Assembly (NCBI GenBank): GCA_001767435.1
Contig: MEKT01000180.1
Location: 9,389 to 57,766, forward strand
DNA length: 48,378 bases
Direction: 5' to 3'
DNA from: Acidobacteria bacterium RIFCSPLOWO2_02_FULL_65_29
GTDB lineage: Bacteria > Acidobacteriota > Vicinamibacteria > Vicinamibacterales > CAVVIG01
Position numbers and translations under genes: made by a program. The notes beneath the pieces were generated by a model. The model did not search any database and was not told the origin of the DNA. It saw nothing but the letters and a program-made list of their open reading frames with translations. Shown one piece after another: positions 1-8,050 of this stretch (position 1 is its first letter; every line of letters begins with the position of its first letter).

Positions 1-1548
1 GCCGGCGCCCGAGCCGCCGGTCAACCGCGCGCCCGTCAGGACCGTGCCCTGGAAATACGGCATGTCCGACGTGCCCGGCGGCGCTGGCATCAATCCGAGC
101 GTCGCAATCGAAGTTTGCGAGGCGATGAAGACCGTGTGCGTTTCGGGATCGTACGAGCCGCCCGGCCAGTTCGATGCCGCCGCCTGCGCGCCCATCGTCA
201 ACGTGGCGATGGGTCCCTCGGCCCGGCTCACCGATGGCGGCGTGAACATCGGCCCCAGCCGATAGCGTTCGACCGCCTTCACGGCTTCCGCGCGAAGCTC
301 CGGCGTGTAGTCGATCAGATCATCGATCGACAGTCCGAGGCCGTCGTACCTCGGCGGCTTGGTGGGGAAGGGTTGCGTCGGTGAGTACCACTCGCCGGGC
401 GTGTTGCCCTTGGGCACCGGCCGCTCTTCGATGGGCCAGATGGGTTCGCCGGTCTCGCGATTGAAGACGTAGAGGAATGCCTGCTTCGTGGGCTGCGCCA
501 GCGCCTTGATCGTGCGTCCGTTGATGGTGATGTCGGCCAGGATCGGCGCACACGGGATGTCCATGTCCCACAAGCCGTGATGCACCAGTTGGTAGTGCCA
601 CTTGCGCTGGCCGGTTGGAAGATCGACGGCCACGATGCTCTCGCTGAAGAGGTTCGCGCCAGGCCGCTCGCCACCGAAGTAGTCGTGCGTCGGCATTTCG
701 ATGGGGAGATACGCCAGGCCGAGCTCTTCGTCGATCGAGATCTGCGCCCATGAGCCCGTGTTGCCCGTGTACGCCCACGAGTCGTTCAGCCACGTCTCGT
801 TGCCGAACTCGCCCGGCCGAGGGATCGTGCGGAAGATCCACAGGCGTTTGCCCGTGCGCACGTCGAAGCCTCGGACGTACCCCTTCACGTTCGTCTTGCT
901 CTTTGGGTTCGCTCCTGTTTCGAAGGCCGCGCCGACGATGACCACGTCGCGCGCGATCATGGGCGTGGAATGGAGTCCCACGGCGGCGTTCACCAGATCG
1001 ATCTGCTGATCGAAATTCTGTTTCAGATCGACGGCGCCGCTCTGGCCGAAGCCCGCGATCGGCTGCCCCGTCTTCGCGTCGAGCGCGATGAGCCGGTACC
1101 CGGGGGTGACGTAGAGGACGCGTTCCTCCTTGCCGTCGGTCCAGTAGGAGAGGCCGCGTCCGGAGAGCTGGCGCGGCGCGGCGGCCCCTCGCGGGCCCTC
1201 GTGCTCGCTGTGCATCCAGAGCATCTCGCCCGTCGAAGCGTCGAGCGCCACGACGGCGCGGCGCGTCCCACCGGTGGAGAACACGCGGCCGTTGACCATG
1301 AGCGGCGTCGACTCGAGGTTGAATTCGGGTCGAGGACCGAGGCTGTCGGTCTTGAAACGCCAGGCGACCTCGAGCTTCTCGAAGTTGCCGGCGTTGATCT
1401 GCTCGAGCGGCGAGTAACGAGTGTGTCCGAGGTCGCCGCCGTAGGTGGGCCACTCGCCGTTTTTCGCGCCGACCTGACCGGCCACTCCAGCTGCACTCAG
1501 AGCCAGCACCGCGAGCACGACAAGCAGCCTAGACTTCATAGATTTCAT
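1..1548 (-). CDS. PQQ-dependent dehydrogenase (quinoprotein), 3' end cut by window
   Basis: This is a secreted or periplasmic beta-propeller quinoprotein, related to membrane glucose/alcohol dehydrogenases that oxidise sugars or alcohols with pyrroloquinoline quinone and feed electrons to the respiratory chain. The frame is open for 516 codons from an ATG at 1548 to the window edge. It begins with a signal peptide (KSRLLVVLAVLALSAAGVAG), followed by WPTYGGDLGHTRYSPL, typical of the first propeller blade. Repeated blade motifs of the type ALDAxTGExLW follow (VVALDASTGEMLWMHSE, LIALDAKTGQPI, FDVRTGKRLWIFRT, NRETGEPIWPIEERPVP). An in-frame second ATG at 1539 is possible. The cytochrome c domain found in some members would lie outside the window, so the substrate cannot be named. 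Confidence 0.9.
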   Translation of the reverse strand, partial: MKSMKSRLLVVLAVLALSAAGVAGQVGAKNGEWPTYGGDLGHTRYSPLEQINAGNFEKLEVAWRFKTDSLGPRPEFNLESTPLMVNGRVFSTGGTRRAVVALDASTGEMLWMHSEHEGPRGAAAPRQLSGRGLSYWTDGKEERVLYVTPGYRLIALDAKTGQPIAGFGQSGAVDLKQNFDQQIDLVNAAVGLHSTPMIARDVVIVGAAFETGANPKSKTNVKGYVRGFDVRTGKRLWIFRTIPRPGEFGNETWLNDSWAYTGNTGSWAQISIDEELGLAYLPIEMPTHDYFGGERPGANLFSESIVAVDLPTGQRKWHYQLVHHGLWDMDIPCAPILADITINGRTIKALAQPTKQAFLYVFNRETGEPIWPIEERPVPKGNTPGEWYSPTQPFPTKPPRYDGLGLSIDDLIDYTPELRAEAVKAVERYRLGPMFTPPSVSRAEGPIATLTMGAQAAASNWPGGSYDPETHTVFIASQTSIATLGLMPAPPGTSDMPYFQGTVLTGARLTGGSGAG

Positions 1549-1597
1549 CCGTGAAGTGTGACACCCGGGCCCGCGCCCGCACAAGGCCCTTTCTTCA

Positions 1598-2329
1598 TCA
1601 CAGCCCCAAGCGGACGTCCGCCACGAGCGGCAGATGGTCCGACGCCACGAGCGAGAGCCTCGTGCGCGCGAGCTGGACGCCAAGGATCTCGACGCGTCCC
1701 GCGTAGTAGATATGATCGAGGTGCAGGATCGGGAACAGGCCAGGATAGGTCCACCGGCGTTTGAGGTAGTTCCCGATATCGATGCTCTTCAGGTGCTGGC
1801 TCAGAAGCTTGGTCGTCAGCCCCCGCATCCACTCGTTGAAGTCGCCGAGGACGAGCTTTGGTCCGCGGACATGCCGGCTGGCGGCAATCGTTGCCAGGCG
1901 CTGGGCCTGATGGCGCCGCTCGAGGATGGCCGTGCCGAGGTGCACGTTGTAGATGTGAAGCGCGTGGCCGTTGACGTCGACGTCCACGCGCTGCAGGCGG
2001 CGCGCCTCGCACGTCTTCCACGTGAGGTCGTAGCCGGCGTGATGTCGAATGGGATGCCGGCTCAGCACGGCGTTGCCGAACTGACGGCCGCGAAGCTCGC
2101 GCGCCGGCGTCATCACCCAGCCCATGCCGAGCGCCGCCCCGATTTCCTCGATGTGGCTCGTGCCGCCGGGGCCCGCGCCGACCACTTCCTGCAGCGCGAC
2201 GACATCGGCGTCGATCGTGGCCAGCACCGCGGCGATGCGCTGCGGCTGCGTGCGCCGGTCCATGCCGCGGCAGCGGTGGATGTTGTAGGTGACGACCCTG
2301 AGAGTGGCCGGGCCGGCGTGAGAAGTCAC
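1598..2329 (-). CDS. Endonuclease/exonuclease/phosphatase (EEP) family protein
   Basis: This 243-residue protein has the EEP (DNase I-like) fold, which covers metal-dependent phosphodiesterases acting on nucleic acids, phosphoinositides or sphingolipids. The family signatures appear in order: VVTYNIHRC (metal/phosphate-binding Asn) near residue 13, LQEV (metal Glu) near residue 46, VLGDFNEW (Asp/Asn) in the middle, and ASDHLPLVADVRL at the C-terminus with the catalytic Asp-His pair. No signal peptide is visible, so it is probably cytoplasmic. Members with a GMDRR/GxD-type N-terminus are common beside phospholipase D-like or lipid genes, but no such partner is visible here. Specificity is unknown. 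Confidence 0.88.
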   Translation of the reverse strand: MTSHAGPATLRVVTYNIHRCRGMDRRTQPQRIAAVLATIDADVVALQEVVGAGPGGTSHIEEIGAALGMGWVMTPARELRGRQFGNAVLSRHPIRHHAGYDLTWKTCEARRLQRVDVDVNGHALHIYNVHLGTAILERRHQAQRLATIAASRHVRGPKLVLGDFNEWMRGLTTKLLSQHLKSIDIGNYLKRRWTYPGLFPILHLDHIYYAGRVEILGVQLARTRLSLVASDHLPLVADVRLGL

Positions 2330-2388
2330 TGCGATATGATAGACCGTCGTGCGAGAAGAAAATCTTCAACGCCGAGGACGTTAATCCC

Positions 2389-2435
2389 GGAAGGCACTTG
2401 TGTTGACATGTGTAGCGCAGGTCTGTAGACCGTGG
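2389..2435 (+). promoter_or_regulatory. Ribosome-binding site and hairpin repeat at a gene start
   Basis: A GGAAGG sequence at about 2390-2395 precedes two candidate non-ATG starts, GTG 2400 and TTG 2403, and is better spaced for the TTG. A short palindromic repeat (GCAGGTCTGTAGACC plus a GTAG flank, about 2412-2427) follows inside the predicted coding start, so it would encode the residues VAQVCRP of the downstream lipoprotein. Confidence 0.4.
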
Positions 2436-2828
2436 CGAGTTCCTCGGTGGTGGCGAGCGTTGGCGATCATGGCGCTGGCCGCCCTTGTCGCCCCGGGCTG
2501 CGGGGAGCGGCGGGCTGATCCGTTGCAGCTCGATGGCAACCTGCTGACGGCGATGAACCAGAGCGGGAGCGACTGGACGGACGTGGAGATCTGGATCAAC
2601 CGGCAGTTTCGCGTCACGGCGCCGAAAATCGCCGCCAACCAGGCGTTCCGCGCGCCGCTCGATCACTTCGTGACCGGCTACGGCCAGCGATTCAACTTCA
2701 GCCGTATGCAGATTCGGGATGTGCGGCTGATGGCCAAGGGGCCCGCCGGCGCGGTGGTCGAGATCCGCAAGCAGTTCCAGGGAGACGCCCTGTCGGAGGT
2801 CCTAAAGGGCGTGGGAGGACAACGCTGA
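2400..2828 (+). CDS. Small predicted lipoprotein of unknown function
   Basis: The product is 142 residues from GTG 2400, or 141 from TTG 2403. The N-terminus has a basic stretch (RPWRVPRWWR), a hydrophobic run and a lipobox-like LVAPGC near residue 34, so I predict export and lipidation. The mature part contains WTDVEIWINRQFRV and an Arg/Lys-rich end, resembling small acidobacterial proteins with no known activity. ATG 2469 is in frame but would leave no basic n-region. It overlaps the next gene by one base (TGATG), suggesting translational coupling. I do not recognise a domain. Confidence 0.6.
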   Translation: MLTCVAQVCRPWRVPRWWRALAIMALAALVAPGCGERRADPLQLDGNLLTAMNQSGSDWTDVEIWINRQFRVTAPKIAANQAFRAPLDHFVTGYGQRFNFSRMQIRDVRLMAKGPAGAVVEIRKQFQGDALSEVLKGVGGQR

Positions 2829-3130
2829 TGGCGCGGTTGAAATCGGAGCTCGAAGTCGTCTGCCCGTGCTGCCAGTCGGCGCTCATCATCGATGTCAACC
2901 TCGGGCGCGTCGTGTCGCACAGCGAGCCGGAGCGGGGCAACAAGCCGGAGCTGTCCGACGCGCACCGCCTGCTCGCCGAGGAGGCCGCCCGCCGTGAGGC
3001 GATCTTCCAGCAGTCGGTCACTAACGAGAAGACGCGCGGCGACGCGCTGTCGCGTCGCTTCGAAGAAGCCCTCAAGCAGGCGAAACAGGAACCAATTACC
3101 AAGCCCACTAGAGACTTTGATCTCGACTGA
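2828..3130 (+). CDS. Small zinc-ribbon-like hypothetical protein
   Basis: This is a 100-residue protein that starts in the stop codon of the preceding gene. The N-terminus has one CPCC cluster (residues 13-16) followed by a short beta-rich stretch (SALIIDVNLGRVVSH), resembling half of a zinc ribbon. The rest is a charged, probably helical or coiled-coil region (AHRLLAEEAARREAIFQQS) ending in an acidic tail DFDLD. It could bind metal and partner with another protein, but that is inference. No enzymatic motif is visible. Confidence 0.6.
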   Translation: MARLKSELEVVCPCCQSALIIDVNLGRVVSHSEPERGNKPELSDAHRLLAEEAARREAIFQQSVTNEKTRGDALSRRFEEALKQAKQEPITKPTRDFDLD

Positions 3131-3136
3131 AGACAA

Positions 3137-3847
3137 TTACCCGATGAACTCTGATGGCAGCTCGGTCCAACGATCTCGACGCTTGTAGTAGATCGGTTTC
3201 CTGCCGTCGTGCGCGGCGCGGTAGGCGCGGTAGCGCGCACGAAGACGCTCGAAGCGCGCGTCCGAGGTTCGGAGGCGCCGATGCGGTGTCTCGAGCAGCA
3301 GGCGCTCGACTTTCCAGACGTTGGTCTCGGCCAGCCGCCAGTCGTAAGCACCGAGCACGCGCAGATCGACCACCGCGTAGCCCTTCACCCGTCCGGTGTT
3401 GTCGACGTACGGATCGACATAGCTCCTCGCCAGCGCTCGCGGCGTCGCGAACACCGGTTTCCGGCCGTGCAGTCCCGGATCGCGCGATCGCGCCACCGAT
3501 CCCCAGCGCCCGCGTCGCTTGTAGACGAAGATCACGTGATCCAGCTGATCGATCGATTCGAAGCTGAGCACGAGCGGCGGCCATCCGTGCTGCTCCAGCA
3601 CGGTTGCGGCAAACACGGCTGCCTCCAGGCAGTGTACGCAGCCCGCGCGGACCACCCGGCGAAAGCTGCGCAGCGTGGCGCGGCCGGGCGGTGGCTCCAT
3701 GTTGTAGGGGAGGCGATTCAGAAAGCGCTGGACGTCGAGCGGCGTCCGCAGCCGGGCGATCAGGCGCCGTTCAGGCGGTGTGAACCCACGAATTGCGGAG
3801 TGTGGGGCGGAGCCCCACGTGAGTTGGATGTCAGCTCCCTGTGACAA
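3137..3847 (-). CDS. Transglutaminase-like domain protein
   Basis: The product is 236 residues. A Cys-containing segment (VRAGCVHCLEAAVFAATVLEQHG) followed by LDHVIFVYKRRGRWGSVARS gives the Cys...His order of a transglutaminase/cysteine-peptidase fold. The downstream YVDPYVD may supply an Asp. A region rich in Arg and Tyr closes the protein. Its start overlaps the 3' end of the SCO gene by 17 bases, so the two are probably co-transcribed. The first residues (LTWGSAPHSA) are encoded by a GC-rich palindrome at 3802-3818, so the native start may have been altered by a repeat. Substrate unknown. Confidence 0.65.
   Translation of the reverse strand: MSQGADIQLTWGSAPHSAIRGFTPPERRLIARLRTPLDVQRFLNRLPYNMEPPPGRATLRSFRRVVRAGCVHCLEAAVFAATVLEQHGWPPLVLSFESIDQLDHVIFVYKRRGRWGSVARSRDPGLHGRKPVFATPRALARSYVDPYVDNTGRVKGYAVVDLRVLGAYDWRLAETNVWKVERLLLETPHRRLRTSDARFERLRARYRAYRAAHDGRKPIYYKRRDRWTELPSEFIG
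3802..3818. repeat. GC palindrome (family P4) at a gene start
   Basis: GTGGGGCGGAGCCCCAC forms a 7-bp stem around a CGG loop. Related GGGGTGGGGCCCC elements occur at 18050-18063, 35161-35175, 35209-35226 and 45373-45390. Here it encodes the N-terminal residues TWGSAPH of the transglutaminase-like protein. Confidence 0.6.
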
Positions 3848-4694
3848 CGCGCTGGAGGTCGGCGAGCACCTGTTCGGGAAGCCATTCGTTGCCTGTGTAC
3901 GACTTCACGAACACACCCTTGGCGTCCACGATGGCCGTCCGAAGGTTGTGGGTGATGTTCACCGGGTCGGTCATGTCGCGCGCAATCGAGACGCCGAACC
4001 GCATGGCGAACTTGTCGATCTCGTCGCGATCGCCCGTCAGAAACGTCCAACGCGCCGGGTCGGCGCCCAGCCCACCCGCGTGCATCTTCAGGACCTGCGG
4101 CGTGTCCGTGGCGGGATCGAAGCTCACGCTGACCAGGTGCACGGTCGCGAGCGCCGCGTCCGCCTTGACCTTCTCCTGGATCGCCTTGAAATGGCGGTCC
4201 ATCAGCGGGCAGAACGTCGGCATCGGGCACTTCGTGTAGATGAAGGTCAGCAGGACGACAGAGTTCCCGAACGACGCGAAGTCGCGGATCTTGCCGTCCT
4301 GATCGATGAAGACCGTATTGGGCACCTGCTCGCCTGGATTGAGCAGCTCGAATCCCGAAGACGCCGCCGCCGGCGCGCTCTCGAGCGGCGCTTCGCCGAC
4401 TTTCTTCACATCCTTCAAGTACGCGTCGTTGCTCACGACGACGAGCGTGGACGTGATGAGGTCGCCAGGCTTCAGGTCGGCAAACTCGGCCGCGTCCCTC
4501 ACCTTGTAGGGCATGGTCATCGCCGGCATGAAGCCCGTGATCTCCTCATGCTTCACGTTGGCTTCCTTGCGATCGGCGGCGACCGACAGAATCTGGCCCT
4601 GCAGGGTGTACTCGTGTCGAGGGCCAGGACCGAAGCACGCGGCGGTCGCCAGCGCACCAGCCAGCGTGATGGCGGATAGGATTCGAGCGCGCAT
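3831..4694 (-). CDS. CusF-SCO1/SenC copper-chaperone fusion lipoprotein
   Basis: This 287-residue protein combines an N-terminal CusF-like copper-binding segment (HEEITGFMPAMTMPYKV, residues about 49-65) with a C-terminal SCO1/SenC thioredoxin-like domain. SCO proteins deliver copper to, or reduce, the CuA centre of cytochrome oxidase. The metal-binding Cys pair lies in CPMPTFC (Cys156 and Cys162), with the expected His in NITHNLRTA. A lipoprotein-type signal ends at LATAAC (Cys20). The Cys spacing is five residues rather than the usual three, an arrangement I associate with acidobacterial SCO proteins. The transglutaminase-like gene overlaps its 3' end. Confidence 0.9.
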   Translation of the reverse strand: MRARILSAITLAGALATAACFGPGPRHEYTLQGQILSVAADRKEANVKHEEITGFMPAMTMPYKVRDAAEFADLKPGDLITSTLVVVSNDAYLKDVKKVGEAPLESAPAAASSGFELLNPGEQVPNTVFIDQDGKIRDFASFGNSVVLLTFIYTKCPMPTFCPLMDRHFKAIQEKVKADAALATVHLVSVSFDPATDTPQVLKMHAGGLGADPARWTFLTGDRDEIDKFAMRFGVSIARDMTDPVNITHNLRTAIVDAKGVFVKSYTGNEWLPEQVLADLQRVVTGS

Positions 4695-4711
4695 ACGTTG
4701 GGTTTCAGTTT

Positions 4712-4853
4712 ACAGTAACTGTCGACGGATAGCAGTCGACAGTTAATAGTCCACAGTTGACAGTTGAACCATCTGACCGTCGCCGTTATCGCCGCCGGTG
4801 ACTGGCGACTTGCGACTCGACCTGCGACTAACGACTAACGACTAACGACTGCC
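4712..4853. repeat. Two heptamer word arrays between SCO and DUF72 genes
   Basis: Positions 4712-4767 read as consecutive 7-nt words (CAGTCGA, CAGTTAA, TAGTCCA, CAGTTGA, CAGTTGA). Positions 4801-4850 contain GACTTGC and three copies of GACTAAC. The words differ between the two arrays but the period of 7 is the same. The second array runs up to the ATG of the DUF72 gene, so it forms that gene's leader. No clear promoter or ribosome-binding site is visible in it. Confidence 0.75.
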
Positions 4854-5555
4854 ATGATCTGGATCGGCACCTCCGGCTACAACTACCCCGAGTGGAAGGG
4901 CAGCTTCTACCCGTCCGATCTGCCCGCGGCGAAAATGCTGCCGTACTACGCCGCACGATTTCCGACCGTCGAGATCAACTACACCTTCTACCGGATGCCG
5001 AACGAGAAGATCACGAGCGGCTGGGCGGCGCAGACGCCGTCGCCCTACAAGCTGACGCTCAAAGCGCCGCGGCGCATCACGCACGACAGCCGGCTGAAGC
5101 ACTGCGGAGAGCTCGTGGGCGCATTCTGCCGTGTCGCCCGGACGCTCGGTGACAAGCTCGGCGCGCTTCTGTTCCAGCTCCCGCCGAACCTGAAGAAGGA
5201 CCTCGCGCTCTTCGACGCGTTTCTCGCCGAGCTTCCGCCGAGGGTATGCGCCGCGTTCGAGTTCCGGCACGTCTCGTGGCTGGACGACGAGGTGGCCGAG
5301 CGGTTGTCGAAGCGGAACCTCGCGCTCTGCATCGCCGACAGCGAGAAGCTGTCGACGCCGGTGCGGGTCACGGCCGACTACGCGTATTTCCGTCTCCGAG
5401 ACGAGGGCTACACGCCCGACCACATCGCGCGGTGGGCCGACACCATCGCGCGCGAGACCGCTCGATGCAGGGACGTCTTCGTCTACTTCAAGCACGAAGA
5501 AGAAGGGAAGGGACCGGCGTTTGCCCGCCTGCTGATGGATCGGCTCGCTGTGTAG
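4854..5555 (+). CDS. DUF72 family protein
   Basis: This 233-residue DUF72 (YecE-like, TIM-barrel fold) protein begins MIWIGTSGYNYPEWKGSFYP, the family's diagnostic N-terminus. Other conserved stretches are FPTVEINYTFYRMP, LLFQLPPNLKKD, FEFRHVSW and the C-terminal VFVYFKHEEEGKGPAFA, which matches the family's usual Asn/His-containing end. Its role is unknown; it is a cytoplasmic protein of wide distribution. The gene stands alone between a heptamer array and a convergent hydrolase gene. Confidence 0.93.
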   Translation: MIWIGTSGYNYPEWKGSFYPSDLPAAKMLPYYAARFPTVEINYTFYRMPNEKITSGWAAQTPSPYKLTLKAPRRITHDSRLKHCGELVGAFCRVARTLGDKLGALLFQLPPNLKKDLALFDAFLAELPPRVCAAFEFRHVSWLDDEVAERLSKRNLALCIADSEKLSTPVRVTADYAYFRLRDEGYTPDHIARWADTIARETARCRDVFVYFKHEEEGKGPAFARLLMDRLAV

Positions 5556-5679
5556 TTGCGACTGCGGCTTCGCGCATCCCGGAGCCAGCTCCTCAAAGCA
5601 CTGAACTGGTCCCGTACAGTGCGTGAGCGCTCGAAACACCTTGGACCGCATTCGTCGAGTACGCTCCACGAAAGGGCGA

Positions 5680-6672
5680 TCAGAAGTGAGCGGCGGCGAA
5701 CTCCACAATCTGCCGCTCCGCCCAGTAGCCGTCGTCCTCGCCGTTGCTGGGCCCCACGAACGAGCAATGCCCGCCGTAGGTAGAGAGTTTAAGCGTGATG
5801 TGCGAGTGTCCCGTGACCTTCACGTCGCGGAACGGATCGGGGGGCACGAACGGGTCGTCTTCCGCGCTGATGACGAGCGCAGGCACACGAATACGGTCGA
5901 CCACGCGCATCGCGCTCGCGCGGTGATAGTAGTCTTCGGCGTCCTTGAACCCGAAGTGCGGCGCCGTGTATGCGTCGTCGAATTGCCGGACGGTGCGAAC
6001 CAATCGCAGTCTGGCGAGATCGTACCGGCCCGGCCAGAACTGGTCTTTGCGCCGCATCCGCCGCTTGAGGTCCCGCACGAAGTTCCATTGGTACACGATG
6101 TTTCCAGGGCGCTCGAGCGCATGCACGCACTGGCTGATCTCGAGAATGGGCGAGACGGCCGCAACGGCGCGAAGCGCCGGAGGCGGAGCGTCGCCGTACT
6201 CCCCCGCGAGCTTCAGCGCGAGATTGCCGCCAAGGGAGTAACCCGCCACGCCGACTGCCGTGATGCCGTCCACGTTCGTCAGCTCGTCGACCACGAACTT
6301 CGCGTCGTGGGTGAGTCCGGAGTGAAAGAGGCCCGCCGACAGGTGTTCGGTATTGCCGCAGTTCCGCTGGTTCAGGCGGACGACGTTCAGGCCGCGCGCG
6401 AAGGCCTTGGTGGCGACGCCCTTCATATAGTGCGCGTCGCTCGACGCGTTCAAGCCGTGCAGCAAGAGGAGCGCCGGATGCTCCCAGGGCCTGCTCTGCC
6501 AGTGGCAATGGGCGAGGACGCGCGCGTCGCGATCGACGTCGAAATAGCGGACGATCGGCGCCGGCAGCCGGGGAAAGTACCGGGGGTTGCCCCACCCGTA
6601 CAGGGTCATCCTGTGTCCGCTCCGGAGCGAGGGACGCGGAACGAAGGTGTCGTTTAAGATGGAGTCGCTCAT
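5680..6672 (-). CDS. Alpha/beta-fold hydrolase, YheT (AB-hydrolase 4) family
   Basis: This 330-residue hydrolase carries the family's N-terminal motif [15 protein letters not shown], which fixes the start at ATG 6672 rather than the later Met. The nucleophile is Ser in GYSLGGN, and the rest of the triad is probably Asp in [10 protein letters not shown] and His in YGGHCSFV. An oxyanion-hole motif [15 protein letters not shown] precedes them. YheT-type enzymes are predicted carboxylesterases of poorly known substrate. Its first codon overlaps the start of the divergent DctA-type gene, so its promoter must lie inside that gene. Confidence 0.9.
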   Translation of the reverse strand: MSDSILNDTFVPRPSLRSGHRMTLYGWGNPRYFPRLPAPIVRYFDVDRDARVLAHCHWQSRPWEHPALLLLHGLNASSDAHYMKGVATKAFARGLNVVRLNQRNCGNTEHLSAGLFHSGLTHDAKFVVDELTNVDGITAVGVAGYSLGGNLALKLAGEYGDAPPPALRAVAAVSPILEISQCVHALERPGNIVYQWNFVRDLKRRMRRKDQFWPGRYDLARLRLVRTVRQFDDAYTAPHFGFKDAEDYYHRASAMRVVDRIRVPALVISAEDDPFVPPDPFRDVKVTGHSHITLKLSTYGGHCSFVGPSNGEDDGYWAERQIVEFAAAHF

Positions 6673-6681
6673 GCCGACTCC
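6661..6681. promoter_or_regulatory. Palindrome centred on two overlapping divergent start codons
   Basis: Perfect 7-bp arms GGAGTCG (6661-6667) and CGACTCC (6675-6681) flank a 7-base spacer CTCATGC. The spacer holds the ATG of the transporter (6671) and, on the other strand, the ATG of the hydrolase (6672). It could be an operator controlling both genes or an mRNA hairpin masking each start; the palindrome is seen, the role is inference. Confidence 0.5.
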
Positions 6682-7981
6682 GAAATTCTATTCGAACCTC
6701 CTCGTTCAGATCCTCGCCGCCATCGCGCTCGGGGTGCTCTTCGGCATCGTCGATCCGGAACGCGCGGCGGCGATGAAGCCGCTCGGCGACGGCTTCATCA
6801 AGCTCGTGAAGATGCTGATCGCGCCCATCGTGTTCACGACGGTGGTCGTCGGCATCGCGCACATGGGCGCCATGAAGGACGTTGGCCGCATCGGACTGCG
6901 GGCGTTCGTCTACTTCGAGGTCGTCTCCACCGCCGCCCTCGTCATCGGCCTCGTCGTCGCCACGATTCTCGAGCCCGGAAGCGGCGTGGGCTTCGACCCG
7001 GCGACGGCTGATGTGAGCGCCGTCGCGCAGTACACCTCGGCGTCGGTGCAGCTCAGTACGGTGGAGTTCCTGCTGAACATCATCCCCGACACGGTCGTCG
7101 GCGCGTTTGCAAGGGGCGAAGTGCTGCAGGTCCTGCTGTTCGCTGTGCTCTTCGGACTGGCGCTCCTCCGACTCGGCCCCCGCGTGAACAACCTCGTCGG
7201 CGTGATCGCGTCGGCTTCCGACGCGCTCTTCAACGTTGTGGGCATCATCATGCGGCTGGCCCCGATAGGCGCGTTCGGCGCGATGGCCTTCACGATCGGG
7301 CGCTACGGGCTCGGATCGCTTGTGTCGCTTGGCAAGCTGATGCTCGGCGTCTATGTGACGTGCTTCTTCTTCGTGTTCGTCGTGCTCGGCGCGATCGCCG
7401 CGTGGGCCGGCTTCAGCATCGTCAAGTTCCTGAAGTACATCGGGGAAGAGATCCTGATCGTGCTCGGCACCTCTTCGTCCGAGTCGGCGCTGCCGCGGCT
7501 GATGGCCAAGCTCGAATACCTGGGATGCGCGAAGCCGGTCGTCGGCCTCGTCGTGCCGACGGGGTACTCATTCAACCTGGACGGCACGTCCATCTACATG
7601 ACGATGGCGGCGGTGTTCGTGGCGCAGGCGAGCGGCGTCGATCTCTCGCTCGGCCAGGAGATCGGCATGCTCGGCGTCCTGCTGATCACGTCGAAGGGGG
7701 CCGCCGCCGTGACCGGTAGCGGGTTCGTCACGCTGGCCGCGACGCTCGCGGCGTTTCCCGCGATTCCCGTCGCCGGGCTGACACTGCTGCTCGGCGTCGA
7801 TCGGTTCATGTCCGAAGCCCGGTCGATCACGAACCTGATCGGCAACGCCGTCGCGACGATGGTGGTGGCGAAGTGGGACGGGGTGCTCGACCTCGAGCGC
7901 GCGCGCCTGATTCTGGACGGTGGCGTGCCGGCGGAAGTCGTTGTCGAAGTTGTCGCGGTCGAGTATGTCGAACGCCGGTAG
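6671..7981 (+). CDS. Dicarboxylate/amino acid:cation symporter (DctA/GltP family)
   Basis: This 436-residue DAACS-family secondary transporter imports dicarboxylates or acidic amino acids with Na+ or H+. Its sequence shows the re-entrant loop [14 protein letters not shown], the TM7 signature [13 protein letters not shown], and the second hairpin [14 protein letters not shown] with TM8 [16 protein letters not shown], where the Arg/Asp pair binds substrate carboxylates. Eight hydrophobic segments are visible. The start is ATG 6671 or the in-frame ATG 6659; the first helix begins soon after the former. The C-terminal tail is acidic and hydrophobic ([16 protein letters not shown]). Substrate choice between succinate-like acids and glutamate is not decidable. 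Confidence 0.93.
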   Translation: MPTPKFYSNLLVQILAAIALGVLFGIVDPERAAAMKPLGDGFIKLVKMLIAPIVFTTVVVGIAHMGAMKDVGRIGLRAFVYFEVVSTAALVIGLVVATILEPGSGVGFDPATADVSAVAQYTSASVQLSTVEFLLNIIPDTVVGAFARGEVLQVLLFAVLFGLALLRLGPRVNNLVGVIASASDALFNVVGIIMRLAPIGAFGAMAFTIGRYGLGSLVSLGKLMLGVYVTCFFFVFVVLGAIAAWAGFSIVKFLKYIGEEILIVLGTSSSESALPRLMAKLEYLGCAKPVVGLVVPTGYSFNLDGTSIYMTMAAVFVAQASGVDLSLGQEIGMLGVLLITSKGAAAVTGSGFVTLAATLAAFPAIPVAGLTLLLGVDRFMSEARSITNLIGNAVATMVVAKWDGVLDLERARLILDGGVPAEVVVEVVAVEYVERR

Positions 7982-8050
7982 CGCGTCTACCGCCGAGAGC
8001 GCCGAGGAATAGTGAATGGTCCGCTGCGTCCTCTGCGGGGATCGTCGTTG

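Noticed and set aside
320-1453. 377-codon open frame on the minus strand
   Set aside because: It is an alternative frame of the quinoprotein dehydrogenase, whose own frame is open from 1548 to the window edge and shows propeller motifs.
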